Position numbers and translations under genes: made by a program
NCBI GenBank assembly: GCA_002439285.1
Contig: DJTQ01000196.1
Span: forward strand, 1-12,432
Reading direction: 5' to 3'
Origin: Paenibacillaceae bacterium UBA6304
GTDB lineage: Bacteria > Bacillota > Bacilli > Paenibacillales > Paenibacillaceae
DNA: 12,432 nucleotides
Notes under the pieces: model-generated
The model's database searches: none
What the model was told of the DNA's origin: nothing
Seen by the model: only the letters and a program-made list of their open reading frames with translations
Shown here: in pieces, positions 6,134-12,432 of the stretch
How the letters are laid out: every line of letters begins with the position of its first letter
Position numbering within the stretch: position 1 is the stretch's first letter

Positions 6134-6162
6134 TTCACAAGAATTCAAAAAAAGGGTATATT
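6134..6162 (+). promoter_or_regulatory. Promoter of the PAP2-glycosyltransferase operon
   Basis: TTCACA (6134-6139), a 17-nt spacer and TATATT (6157-6162) each match the sigma-A consensus at 5 of 6 positions. The start would be near 6169, leaving a leader of about 140 nt that includes the small inverted repeat ACGGC/GCCGT (6259-6263 with 6272-6276). Confidence 0.65.
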
Positions 6163-6308
6163 AACTCACAAAGTCCCCTGATATTGAAAACGGCCACAAA
6201 ATCAAAATATGAGAACTATTTTCTAAAAATTCCATTGCTGCATAACAGTATCAGCTTGACGGCACATTCAGGCCGTATCTTGCGGCGAGCGAGCGCGGAG
6301 GGAGCTTT

Positions 6309-6836
6309 ATGAACCGATTGCTTCAAAAACTAATCCAACTAGATCAACAATTGTTTGTAGGGATCAACGGACGCTTGCATCGAAGCTTTCTTAATTTCTG
6401 GCTGTATCATCTCACTCATTTGGGAGGCGCCTGGTTTACGATTCTATCTACCCTTTTCATTTGGATCTTTGCTCCGGAGCCTTGGAATAAAGTAGGCCTT
6501 CAAGCCTGTGTTGCCTTAGCGATCAGCCATATACCGGTCGCACTTGCGAAAAAAACTTATCCGAGAGTCCGTCCGTATTTGACGCTTCCCGGGACGAACA
6601 CTTTCCGGAATCCGCTCACGGACCACTCTTTTCCTTCCGGACATACGACTGCCATTTTTTCGGTAGCTATGCCTTTTATGGCGGCACAACCAACGCTTGC
6701 GCTCATTCTCGGTCCAGTCGCTCTGATCGTTGCAATATCTCGCATTTATTTGGGTCTGCACTATCCTTCCGACGTTCTTGCCGGTGCTTTAATCGGATCC
6801 TCCGTTGCTCTTGGAACGGTTGCATTATGGGCGTAA
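6309..6836 (+). CDS. PAP2-superfamily membrane phosphatase
   Basis: This 175-residue multi-spanning membrane enzyme probably removes phosphate from a lipid phosphate such as undecaprenyl diphosphate or phosphatidate. All three PAP2 signature parts are present: Kx6RP (Lys81 to Arg88-Pro89), PSGHT (109-113, His112) and SRx5Hx3D (Ser144-Arg145, His151, Asp155). Hydrophobic segments lie between and around them. The ATG follows GGAGGG by 6-7 nt. It is the first gene of a two-gene unit, 51 bp before a UgtP-like glycosyltransferase, which favours a role in lipid or cell-envelope metabolism. The exact substrate cannot be read from the sequence; the length is close to that of BcrC/YwoA-type undecaprenyl pyrophosphatases. 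Confidence 0.92.
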   Translation: MNRLLQKLIQLDQQLFVGINGRLHRSFLNFWLYHLTHLGGAWFTILSTLFIWIFAPEPWNKVGLQACVALAISHIPVALAKKTYPRVRPYLTLPGTNTFRNPLTDHSFPSGHTTAIFSVAMPFMAAQPTLALILGPVALIVAISRIYLGLHYPSDVLAGALIGSSVALGTVALWA

Positions 6837-6887
6837 AGGGGATATTGTAAATGGTAGAAAAACCTTGCAGGAAAAGGTGAAACTAAA

Positions 6888-8024
6888 GTGCAAAAACAAA
6901 GAGTCTTGCTTTTATCTGAGGGGTTTGGGGCCGGACACACACAGGCGGCATATGCGCTCTCCAGCAGTTTACGCAAAGTGGCACCACATCTGCAGACGAA
7001 AGTCCTAGAACTGGGCAGTTTCTTAAATCCTAGAGTGGCGCCGATCATTATTACCGCTTATAAGAAAACGGTATCCACCCAGCCACGTCTTGTACGCATG
7101 ATGTATCGCAGCAATTATAAAAAATCATTAAACCGATTGACGACGCTAGCTCTACATCGGATATTTTATACGCGCACGATTCAAGTTATCCGGCAGCTCC
7201 ACCCGGATGTCATCGTCTGTACCCACCCTATCCCGAGCGCCATTATTTCACGGATCAAGCGGCTTGAACTTCTCGACGTTCCGCTCTGCACCGTGATTAC
7301 CGATTATGACGCTCATGGGACATGGGTTAGCCGGGAAGTAAACAGCTATCTCGTATCCACCGAACAAGTAAAGCAGAAATTGCTTGAGCGGGGAGTCGAG
7401 GAAGAGAATATCCGGATTACCGGCATTCCAGTTCATCCTAATTTCTGGGAACGCCACGGAAAAGAAGATGTCCGGGCCCAATTTAACCTGAAGAACTTGC
7501 CCACCGTACTTGTCATGGGAGGCGGCTGGGGCTTTATGAAGGATGAAGCAGTCAATTCATATTTGGCCTCTTACCGCGACCAGATTCAACTCATCTTTTG
7601 TTTCGGCAGTAACACTAAATCGCTGGAAAAGATGAAAAAGGATCCCCGATTTATTCATGAGCATATCCACTTGCTCGGATTTACCAGGGAAATCGACAAA
7701 CTGATGGATGCCTCCGATCTTCTCATTACCAAACCCGGAGGAATGACCTGTACGGAAGGTCTGGCAAAGGGAATTCCCATGTTATTCCACAAGCCGCTCC
7801 CGGGGCAGGAGGAAGAAAATTCTCAGTATTTCGCCTCCCAAGGATGGGGCACACCCATCAGTTCGCTGGATGACATCACTAAATGGATCATGAAATTGAT
7901 AAACAATTATGAAGATGTGGTCCGAAAGCGCGAAGAAGTGCTCGATCATATCGCCAGCTTTTATCCGCTTCAAAGTGCTCAAGCTATTATGGATCTTATA
8001 GAACGCAATCAGGTTACGACATAA
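6888..8024 (+). CDS. MGDG-synthase/UgtP-family glycosyltransferase (GT28-like)
   Basis: This 378-residue GT-B enzyme probably adds sugar to diacylglycerol or a related membrane lipid. The N-terminal half is the MGDG-synthase-like acceptor domain, starting VLLLSEGFGAGHTQAA with the glycine-rich GFGAGH (12-17). The C-terminal half binds the nucleotide sugar: GGGWG (211-215), TKPGGMTCTE (281-290) and PLPGQEEEN (303-311), which matches UgtP and MurG-like enzymes. It starts at GTG (6888) after AAGGTGA at good spacing; no better ATG is near. It is cotranscribed with the PAP2 gene and ends at a strong terminator. Whether it makes mono- or di-glucosyl lipid is unknown, and several family paralogues usually exist in Bacillales. 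Confidence 0.9.
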   Translation: MQKQRVLLLSEGFGAGHTQAAYALSSSLRKVAPHLQTKVLELGSFLNPRVAPIIITAYKKTVSTQPRLVRMMYRSNYKKSLNRLTTLALHRIFYTRTIQVIRQLHPDVIVCTHPIPSAIISRIKRLELLDVPLCTVITDYDAHGTWVSREVNSYLVSTEQVKQKLLERGVEEENIRITGIPVHPNFWERHGKEDVRAQFNLKNLPTVLVMGGGWGFMKDEAVNSYLASYRDQIQLIFCFGSNTKSLEKMKKDPRFIHEHIHLLGFTREIDKLMDASDLLITKPGGMTCTEGLAKGIPMLFHKPLPGQEEENSQYFASQGWGTPISSLDDITKWIMKLINNYEDVVRKREEVLDHIASFYPLQSAQAIMDLIERNQVTT

Positions 8025-8053
8025 TTCCACCTCTTTTGCTGCCAAACCATCAC

Positions 8054-8087
8054 AAACAGGCCTCCGGATATTTCCGGAGGCCTGTTT
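8054..8087. terminator. Bidirectional terminator between the UgtP-like gene and trmB
   Basis: A perfect 15-bp stem (8054-8068 with 8073-8087) has a TATT loop and lies between two convergent genes. A weak T-tail follows on either strand: CTGTTTAGCTGATATTTT on plus, CTGTTTGTGATG on minus. It probably serves both genes. Confidence 0.88.
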
Positions 8088-8097
8088 AGCTGATATT

Positions 8098-8805
8098 TTA
8101 AAACTGTTCCATTTTTTGGACATGATAACGCTGCAGGGCCGACTCGCCAATCTTAACCTCGCAACGGTAAATAGGCATTCCTTGCCCGACGAATTTGCTC
8201 TCATATTCCGTCATGACATGGTTCTCATTAATTCCTTCGCCATGCAAATTAAGCGAAATATTGTCCATCTGCAAGCCGGTTGCCGCGAACGAATTCAGAG
8301 AGAATTCAAACAATTCCCGCGAATCCGTCTTGAAGTGAATCTCGCCCTCTTCATTAAGCAGCAACCGGTATTTTTCCAGAAAACGCGGGTGGGTCAATCT
8401 TCTCCGCCCATGTTTCTTTTTGGGCCAAGGATCACTGAAGTTTAAATAAACCCGCTCTACTTCACCAGGGGCAAAAAACTCCTCGATGGATTCGATGTTC
8501 CCGAGAGCAAGGCGGACATTTGCCGGATTCTCCCCCTCATGACCGGACCAGATCGCCCGGACTTTTTCGCTTGCGCGCCGGACCAATTCATCATACATAT
8601 CCATCCCAACAAAATTGCAATCCGGGTGTTTGTAGCTCATCCCGCTAACGAATTGCCCCTTGCCCATGCCAAGCTCGATATAAATAGGCCGGTTGTTGCC
8701 GAAGATTTGTGACCAGTTCCCTTTATATTCCCGGGGATCGAGCACAACAAGGTCTTGCTGTTGCTCCAAGTTCTCCCGGATTCCTTTTCTACCGCGTAAA
8801 CGCAT
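8098..8805 (-). CDS. trmB: tRNA (guanine-N7)-methyltransferase TrmB
   Basis: TrmB uses S-adenosylmethionine to methylate N7 of G46 in the variable loop of many tRNAs. The 235 residues fit the family length. The cofactor motif IELGMGKGQF (43-52) is followed by FVGMDMYDELVRRA. The hallmark LNFSDPWPKKKHGRRRL segment (121-137) contains the substrate-binding Asp-Pro-Trp. The TEYE motif lies near 199-202. The ATG at 8805 follows GTGGAGG by 6 nt. It converges on the UgtP-like gene and diverges from the ytqA-mnmM operon, so tRNA-modification genes face each other across a 406-bp gap that holds a large inverted repeat. Confidence 0.97.
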   Translation of the reverse strand: MRLRGRKGIRENLEQQQDLVVLDPREYKGNWSQIFGNNRPIYIELGMGKGQFVSGMSYKHPDCNFVGMDMYDELVRRASEKVRAIWSGHEGENPANVRLALGNIESIEEFFAPGEVERVYLNFSDPWPKKKHGRRRLTHPRFLEKYRLLLNEEGEIHFKTDSRELFEFSLNSFAATGLQMDNISLNLHGEGINENHVMTEYESKFVGQGMPIYRCEVKIGESALQRYHVQKMEQF

Positions 8806-8914
8806 CTCATTCCTCCACTTTCATGTATGTGCCAAATTTCAAATTTCATAACTCCATTACTGAAATATTGTGCCGAAGTTCGAACTAAAAGTAAAGAGAT
8901 AAAGTACACCGGAT

Positions 8915-8993
8915 AATTCCAAATGAAAAAGGAACCGCTGCGCACCGCCGGGGAGACGGTACACGGATTCCTTTTTCGATATATTTTGGAATT
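8915..8993. repeat. Nested inverted repeat / hairpin upstream of trmB
   Basis: The outer arms AATTCCAAA (8915-8923) and TTTGGAATT (8985-8993) are perfect complements. The inner arms 8925-8934 and 8968-8977 (GAAAAAGGAA/TTCCTTTTTC) pair over 10 bp, extended by CCG/CGG (8935-8937 with 8964-8966) past one bulged A. A small ACCG/CGGT stem lies at the top. The A-tract and T-tract at the base make it terminator-like on both strands, yet the flanking genes diverge and neither ends here. It could end a small RNA, attenuate a long trmB leader, or be a palindromic mobile remnant. Confidence 0.7.
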
Positions 8994-9021
8994 GGGGTCC
9001 AAACGTAGTTTAGTTACAATT

Positions 9022-9050
9022 AAAATAACATAATCTGTAATTCATCGCAA
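9022..9050 (-). promoter_or_regulatory. Candidate promoter directed at the nested hairpin and trmB
   Basis: On the minus strand TTGCGA (9045-9050), a 17-nt spacer and TATTTT (9022-9027) with an extended TG at 9029-9030 place a start near 9015. The transcript would meet the terminator-like hairpin about 40 nt later and trmB about 210 nt later. Both hexamers are moderate (4 of 6). Confidence 0.4.
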
Positions 9051-9093
9051 GAAACTCTCCCTTCACAAATTCCCCTTTTCGCTTGATTTTTGA

Positions 9094-9099
9094 TACAAT
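9094..9099 (+). promoter_or_regulatory. Extended -10 promoter of the ytqA-like operon
   Basis: TACAAT (9094-9099) is preceded by an extended TG (TGA-TACAAT). No good -35 lies at 17-18 nt, which is acceptable for extended -10 promoters. The start would be near 9106, giving a leader of about 105 nt. Confidence 0.5.
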
Positions 9100-9106
9100 G
9101 AGTCAT

Positions 9107-9133
9107 GTGAACCCGCTTATTCTAAGGGTTTAC
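9107..9133 (+). promoter_or_regulatory. Hairpin at the 5' end of the ytqA-like leader
   Basis: GTGAACCC (9107-9114) pairs with GGGTTTAC (9126-9133) over 8 bp with one G-T wobble and an 11-nt loop, exactly at the predicted transcript start. It could stabilise the mRNA or be a dyad operator; the sequence alone does not decide. Confidence 0.45.
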
Positions 9134-9211
9134 GCCATCATAAACGACACGAAAAGTTATTTTGTGACAATCAATAACAATCCCATGCTGTAAGAAGATA
9201 AAGGAGTAAAG

Positions 9212-10162
9212 ATGAATACGATACAACCAGCGACACCCGAGCTTTGGAGCGGCAAACGATTTCATACGTGGAATACAGAGATGCGGCATCAATTCGGGGA
9301 AAAAGTATTTAAAGTGATGCTCGACGCGGGATTCACCTGCCCCAACCGGGACGGGTCGATCGCCAAAGGCGGATGTACGTTTTGCAGTGCCCGAGGTTCA
9401 GGTGACTTTGCCGGGAGCCGCCGGCAGGACTTAGTTACGCAGTTCAACACGATCCGGGACAGACAGCATCTGAAATGGCCGAATGCCAAGTATATCGGTT
9501 ATTTTCAAGCTTATACGAATACCTATGCTCCTGTGGAGGAGCTCCGGGAATACTACGAGGCTATTCTGGAGCAGCCCGGCGTGGTCGGTCTCTCGATCGC
9601 GACGCGGCCGGACTGCCTTCCCGACGATGTCGTCGACTATTTAGCCGAGCTTAACGAACGAACTTACTTGTGGGTGGAAATGGGGCTTCAGACCATCCAC
9701 GAATCCACCTCTACGTTAATAAACCGCGCCCATGACACCAAATGTTATCTGGATGCGGTAGAGAAACTGCGCAAGCGGAATATCCGCGTCTGCACTCATA
9801 TTATTTACGGACTGCCTCAGGAGAGCCATGAGATGATGCTGGAAACCGGCCGGGCCGTAGCTGAAATGGATGTTCAAGGCATCAAGATTCATCTGCTGCA
9901 TCTGATGCGCAAAACGCCGATGGTTAAACAATATGATGCCGGTCTGCTTCGTTTCCTGGAACGGGATGAATACGTAAAGCTGATTGTAGACACTCTGGAA
10001 TTTCTGCCGCCTGAAATGATTGTCCATCGCCTTACCGGCGATGCTCCCCGTGACTTGCTGATCGGCCCGATGTGGAGCCTCAAAAAATGGGAAGTGTTAA
10101 ATGCGATCGACGATGAACTGAAGCAACGTGAAACCTGGCAAGGTAAATATTGGAGGGGATGA
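9212..10162 (+). CDS. ytqA: Radical SAM protein of the YtqA/YhcC family
   Basis: This 316-residue protein should bind a 4Fe-4S cluster and cleave S-adenosylmethionine. The cluster cysteines sit in the spaced arrangement typical of YtqA/YhcC: Cys43, Cys55 and Cys58 within FTCPNRDGSIAKGGCTFCS, not the compact CxxxCxxC. Further family segments are YFQAYTNTYAP, GLSIATRPDCLPDDVVDYLAE, WVEMGLQTIH and THIIYGLPQE. The ATG at 9212 follows AAAGGAG. The stop lies 3 nt before an MnmM-like methyltransferase, as in B. subtilis ytqA-ytqB. Recent work, as I recall it, ties YtqA to nm5U34 formation in tRNA; the coupling supports that. The exact reaction here is inferred. Confidence 0.93.
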   Translation: MNTIQPATPELWSGKRFHTWNTEMRHQFGEKVFKVMLDAGFTCPNRDGSIAKGGCTFCSARGSGDFAGSRRQDLVTQFNTIRDRQHLKWPNAKYIGYFQAYTNTYAPVEELREYYEAILEQPGVVGLSIATRPDCLPDDVVDYLAELNERTYLWVEMGLQTIHESTSTLINRAHDTKCYLDAVEKLRKRNIRVCTHIIYGLPQESHEMMLETGRAVAEMDVQGIKIHLLHLMRKTPMVKQYDAGLLRFLERDEYVKLIVDTLEFLPPEMIVHRLTGDAPRDLLIGPMWSLKKWEVLNAIDDELKQRETWQGKYWRG

Positions 10163-10165
10163 CAA

Positions 10166-10750
10166 ATGGGCTTTCTCTCTGTATTAAGCTTCGCGCACAA
10201 GCTGGTAGGCGATAGACTTCAGCCGGGCGATACGGCCGTAGACGCCACTGCGGGCACAGGCGCCGATACCCTCTTTCTTGCTAAAGCTTGCGGGCCGCGC
10301 GGCAGTGTATTCTCCTTTGATATCCAGTCCGAGGCTCTTGCATTAACGCGCGCCAGACTGGATAAGGAGGCGCAGGACACGATCTCCTCCGTAACCCTGA
10401 TGGAACGCAGCCATGAGGACATGGAAGCGGCATTACCACAAGGGGTCCATGGCAAACTCGGCGCAGTTATGTTTAATCTGGGGTATTTGCCGGCCCAAGG
10501 AGCGGACCCTTTAGTGATTACCCATACAGAAAGCACGCTTAAGGCGCTTAATGCAGCCGTGGGACTCCTTAGGCCGCGCGGTCTTCTCACCGTGGTTCTA
10601 TATCCGGGTCATCCGGGAGGCGACGAGGAAGCGGCTGCTGTGGAGAATTGGGCCGCTGCACTTCCACAATCGTCTGGACAAGTCGTATTGTACCGGCAGC
10701 CTCAGAAGCCGGCCTCACCTTATCTCATCGCATTCGAAAAAACAAGGTAA
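10166..10750 (+). CDS. mnmM: YtqB/MnmM-like tRNA wobble-uridine methyltransferase
   Basis: This 194-residue class I methyltransferase has motif I in VDATAGTGADTLFLA (25-39), the acidic FDIQSEAL segment at strand two and the family-specific FNLGYLPAQGAD (103-114). These match YtqB, renamed MnmM after it was shown to methylate nm5s2U34 to mnm5s2U34 in Gram-positive tRNAs. The N-terminal SFAHKLVGDRLQPGD is also typical. The ribosome site GGAGGGG lies over the end of the preceding gene and the ATG is 3 nt after its stop, so translation is probably coupled. The partner radical SAM enzyme would act before it. Older annotations call this family an rRNA methylase. Confidence 0.9.
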   Translation: MGFLSVLSFAHKLVGDRLQPGDTAVDATAGTGADTLFLAKACGPRGSVFSFDIQSEALALTRARLDKEAQDTISSVTLMERSHEDMEAALPQGVHGKLGAVMFNLGYLPAQGADPLVITHTESTLKALNAAVGLLRPRGLLTVVLYPGHPGGDEEAAAVENWAAALPQSSGQVVLYRQPQKPASPYLIAFEKTR

Positions 10751-10763
10751 AGTAGGGATAACG

Positions 10764-11153
10764 ATGCCAGTTAAAAAAATAGAGCATGTAGGCATACACG
10801 TGACAGCTCTCGAAGATTCCATCGAGTTTTATGTCAAGGTGATCGGAATGAAGCAATTGAACACCGTAGGCGAAGTAGACGCCTCTCTCCGTCTGGCCTA
10901 TCTGACTTTTCCGGGGCAGGAATCTGTCGAATTAGAGTTGATTTATTCCCGTGACGGCGAGGATCTGCCGCGTGAGGGCAAAGTGCACCATATCGCATTT
11001 ACAGTCAGCAGTATACAATATGAATACGATCGGATCGCGAGACTCGGTTTGTCGGGACTCGATCCCGAAATCCGGTCCATGCCGAACGGGAACCGGTTTT
11101 TCTTTTTTAATGGACCGGATGGAGAAGTGATTGAATTTTTTGAGCGTTGCTGA
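10764..11153 (+). CDS. VOC-fold (glyoxalase/epimerase-like) metalloprotein
   Basis: This 129-residue protein has the vicinal oxygen chelate fold, used by glyoxalase I, methylmalonyl-CoA epimerase and related metal enzymes. Two beta-alpha-beta repeats are visible. Likely metal ligands are His8 in IEHVGIHV, Glu56 or Glu58 in VELELIY, His75 or His76 in VHHIAF and Glu124 in GEVIEFFE. The ATG at 10764 has a modest AGTAGGG site and lies 13 bp after mnmM; it is preferred to a far upstream ATG at 10551 that would overlap mnmM and add residues unlike the family. A lactoylglutathione-lyase-like label is usual, but Bacillales lack glutathione, so the substrate is unknown. Confidence 0.88.
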   Translation: MPVKKIEHVGIHVTALEDSIEFYVKVIGMKQLNTVGEVDASLRLAYLTFPGQESVELELIYSRDGEDLPREGKVHHIAFTVSSIQYEYDRIARLGLSGLDPEIRSMPNGNRFFFFNGPDGEVIEFFERC

Positions 11154-11189
11154 AGGGATTTCCAAATTCCAAAAAGGAAGTGCTGGAGC

Positions 11190-12125
11190 ATGCAAGAACA
11201 AACTTTTAGTTTTAAAAATGAAGCCGGGCAAGAGGTGTTCGTTTATTATTGGTCTCCCTCCGATTCCTCGCTTCCCGTGAGGGGAGTTCTGCAAATCGCC
11301 CACGGCATGAGCGAGACGGCCGAACGTTATAAACGGTTTGCGGAAGCCTTAACTTCCGACGGGTTTGTGGTTTACGCCAATGACCACCGGGGCCATGGGC
11401 GAACCGCCCCCAGACCGGAAGAACTAGGCTGGCCGGGTGTGGACGGATTAAACGGTATGGTTCGCGATATGATTACGCTTGGCGGTATCATTCAAGACAG
11501 ACATGCCGGAATTCCTCTTTTTCTCATGGGACATAGCATGGGTTCTTTTTTAACGCAAAAAACGATGTATGCCGGACCGGAAAGATACCAGGGATTTATT
11601 TTGACCGGGACCAACGGCCCTAGAGGGCTCCTCTCCTTTGGCCAAAATCTGGCGCATTTACAGGCTAAGCTTCAAGGCCCCGATCATCCGAGCCTACTTA
11701 TGAACGCTGTATCCTTCGGCAGCTTCAACAAGAACTTTATGCCGATGCGTACGCCGTTCGACTGGTTGTCGAGAGATGAACGGGAAGTAGACCATTACAT
11801 ACAAAATCCGCTTTGCGGTTTTGTTTGCAGCGCCGGATTTTTTCAGGGCCTGTTCGGCCTGCTGCGCGAAATTCACCGTCCAGACCGGATGAGCAAGATT
11901 CCGAAGGATAAACCGGTATATATCTTCGGCGGCGATCTGGACCCGGTAGGCCTTCAAGGAAAGGGCATCCGGAGACTAGTTGCCCTCTACGAACGCTTGG
12001 GGCTCCAGGATGTTGAAGTCAGGCTTTATCCGGGAGGCAGGCATGAAATGCTGAACGAGAGCAACCGGGAAGAAGTAACCCGGGATACGGCGGATTGGCT
12101 GAAACGACATACAGAGGGATCATGA
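11190..12125 (+). CDS. Alpha/beta hydrolase, monoacylglycerol lipase/lysophospholipase-like (YtpA type)
   Basis: This 311-residue cytosolic serine hydrolase resembles the S33 'hydrolase_4' group that includes PldB, monoacylglycerol lipase and B. subtilis YtpA. The oxyanion region is IAHGMSETAERY (37-48), followed by YANDHRGHGRT (62-72). The nucleophile is Ser116 in LMGHSMGSF. The acid is probably Asp251 in FGGDLDPVG and the base His285 in PGGRHEML. There is no signal peptide. The ATG at 11190 follows AAGGAAG by about 10 nt and lies 36 bp after the VOC gene, so it is probably the last gene of the operon. YtpA lies near ytqA in B. subtilis, as I recall, which fits conserved neighbourhood. The physiological lipid is inferred. 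Confidence 0.9.
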   Translation: MQEQTFSFKNEAGQEVFVYYWSPSDSSLPVRGVLQIAHGMSETAERYKRFAEALTSDGFVVYANDHRGHGRTAPRPEELGWPGVDGLNGMVRDMITLGGIIQDRHAGIPLFLMGHSMGSFLTQKTMYAGPERYQGFILTGTNGPRGLLSFGQNLAHLQAKLQGPDHPSLLMNAVSFGSFNKNFMPMRTPFDWLSRDEREVDHYIQNPLCGFVCSAGFFQGLFGLLREIHRPDRMSKIPKDKPVYIFGGDLDPVGLQGKGIRRLVALYERLGLQDVEVRLYPGGRHEMLNESNREEVTRDTADWLKRHTEGS

Positions 12126-12132
12126 TAACGAT

Positions 12133-12172
12133 AAAGGGACCGCGAAAACCATAAGGTTTTTGCGGTCCCTTT
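12133..12172. terminator. Bidirectional terminator between the hydrolase and receiver-domain genes
   Basis: An 18-bp stem (12133-12150 with 12155-12172, one G-T wobble) has an ATAA loop. It lies 7 bp after the plus-strand stop and 7 bp after the minus-strand stop. The T-rich tail on plus (GCTTCTTCTATTTATT) and the T-run of the stem end (CCCTTT) on minus suit convergent termination. Confidence 0.88.
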
Positions 12173-12179
12173 GCTTCTT

Positions 12180-12432
12180 CTATTTATTGTCCGTTGTAGA
12201 ATCTTCCTCTTGGGAATGATCGAGCCAGCTACGAATCAAGGAGAGCAGCTGCGCACTATTTACAGGCTTCGTGATATAATCGGAAGCCCCCGCTTCAAGG
12301 CAAGCCTCACGGTCACCGCTCATCGCTTTAGCCGTCAGCGCGATAATCGGCAGATTTTGAAATTCCGGCTTCTTACGGATCGCGCGGGTCGTTTCGTACC
12401 CATCCATAATCGGCATCATGATGTCCATCAGC
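12180..12432 (-). CDS. C-terminal receiver (REC) domain of a hybrid histidine kinase or response regulator, partial
   Basis: The last 84 codons of a gene enter from the right edge. They hold the core of a phosphoacceptor receiver domain: [20 protein letters not shown], where the Asp of MDIMMP is the phosphorylation site, then IIALTAKAM with the conserved Thr, and YITKPVN with the conserved Lys-Pro. After the last helix (LLSLIRSWL) only an acidic tail [13 protein letters not shown] remains, so no DNA-binding domain follows. A receiver at the very C-terminus with this pattern is most common in hybrid sensor kinases; a single-domain regulator is the alternative. It converges with the hydrolase gene and shares its terminator. 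Confidence 0.9.
   Translation of the reverse strand, partial: LMDIMMPIMDGYETTRAIRKKPEFQNLPIIALTAKAMSGDREACLEAGASDYITKPVNSAQLLSLIRSWLDHSQEEDSTTDNK

Noticed and set aside
8925..8977. T-box-like reading of the hairpin upstream of trmB
   Set aside because: The minus strand has GTACCG and GCGGTTCC fragments but lacks the conserved T-box bulge sequence and the specifier and antiterminator layout, and trmB is not a usual T-box target.
9010..9045. An 11-codon minus-strand ORF (MNYRLCYFNCN) with an AAGGGAG site, as a possible leader peptide
   Set aside because: Its coding part coincides with the only promoter-like hexamers there, it has no run of one amino acid type, and its length is easily reached by chance.
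10551..10763. N-terminal extension of the VOC protein from ATG 10551
   Set aside because: It would overlap mnmM in another frame, and the added residues do not resemble the VOC family. The ATG at 10764 gives the normal length.

Overview
The window looks like chromosomal DNA of a low-to-medium GC Gram-positive of the Bacillales, most likely Paenibacillus or a close relative. The basis is the infC-rpmI-rplT operon with an L20-type leader, a YufN/YufO-like nucleoside importer, a YtqA/YtqB pair, strong AGGAGG-type ribosome binding sites and sigma-A-like promoters. No rRNA, tRNA, CRISPR array, insertion sequence or phage gene was seen, and most of the window is ordinary core genome.

Layout. (1) 1-2426, minus strand: a BMP-family substrate-binding lipoprotein followed by a double-domain ABC ATPase that runs off the left edge, with a hairpin between them. 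They form the first part of a nucleoside importer operon. (2) 2701-4179, minus strand: infC, rpmI and rplT with a promoter, an L20-type attenuator leader and a strong terminator. infC appears to start at AUC. (3) 4197-4455: a non-coding block with a 76-nt sequence present twice around a hairpin capped by a GUAA tetraloop. This is the least explained part of the window. (4) 4456-5688, minus strand: a membrane-bound processive GT2 glycosyltransferase, possibly preceded by a 49-codon lysine/glutamate-rich small ORF. A 620-bp AT-rich divergent region follows. (5) 6309-8024, plus strand: a PAP2 phosphatase and a UgtP/MGDG-synthase-like glycosyltransferase, a lipid or envelope pair, closed by a perfect 15-bp terminator hairpin. 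(6) 8098-8805, minus strand: trmB. (7) 9212-12125, plus strand: a four-gene run of a YtqA-like radical SAM protein, a YtqB/MnmM-like methyltransferase, a VOC-fold protein and an alpha/beta hydrolase, ending at a terminator. (8) 12180 to the right edge, minus strand: the C-terminal part of a receiver domain, probably from a hybrid histidine kinase or a response regulator.

How the parts relate: translation runs through the window. IF-3, L35 and L20 are made from one L20-controlled transcript, while trmB and ytqA-mnmM form a divergent pair of tRNA-modification units. The envelope genes (GT2, PAP2, UgtP-like) sit between them. No obviously new multi-gene system is present. The best leads are non-coding: the duplicated element beside the infC promoter, the nested inverted repeat upstream of trmB, the three GGTCAT repeats at the lipoprotein promoter, and the non-AUG start of infC.
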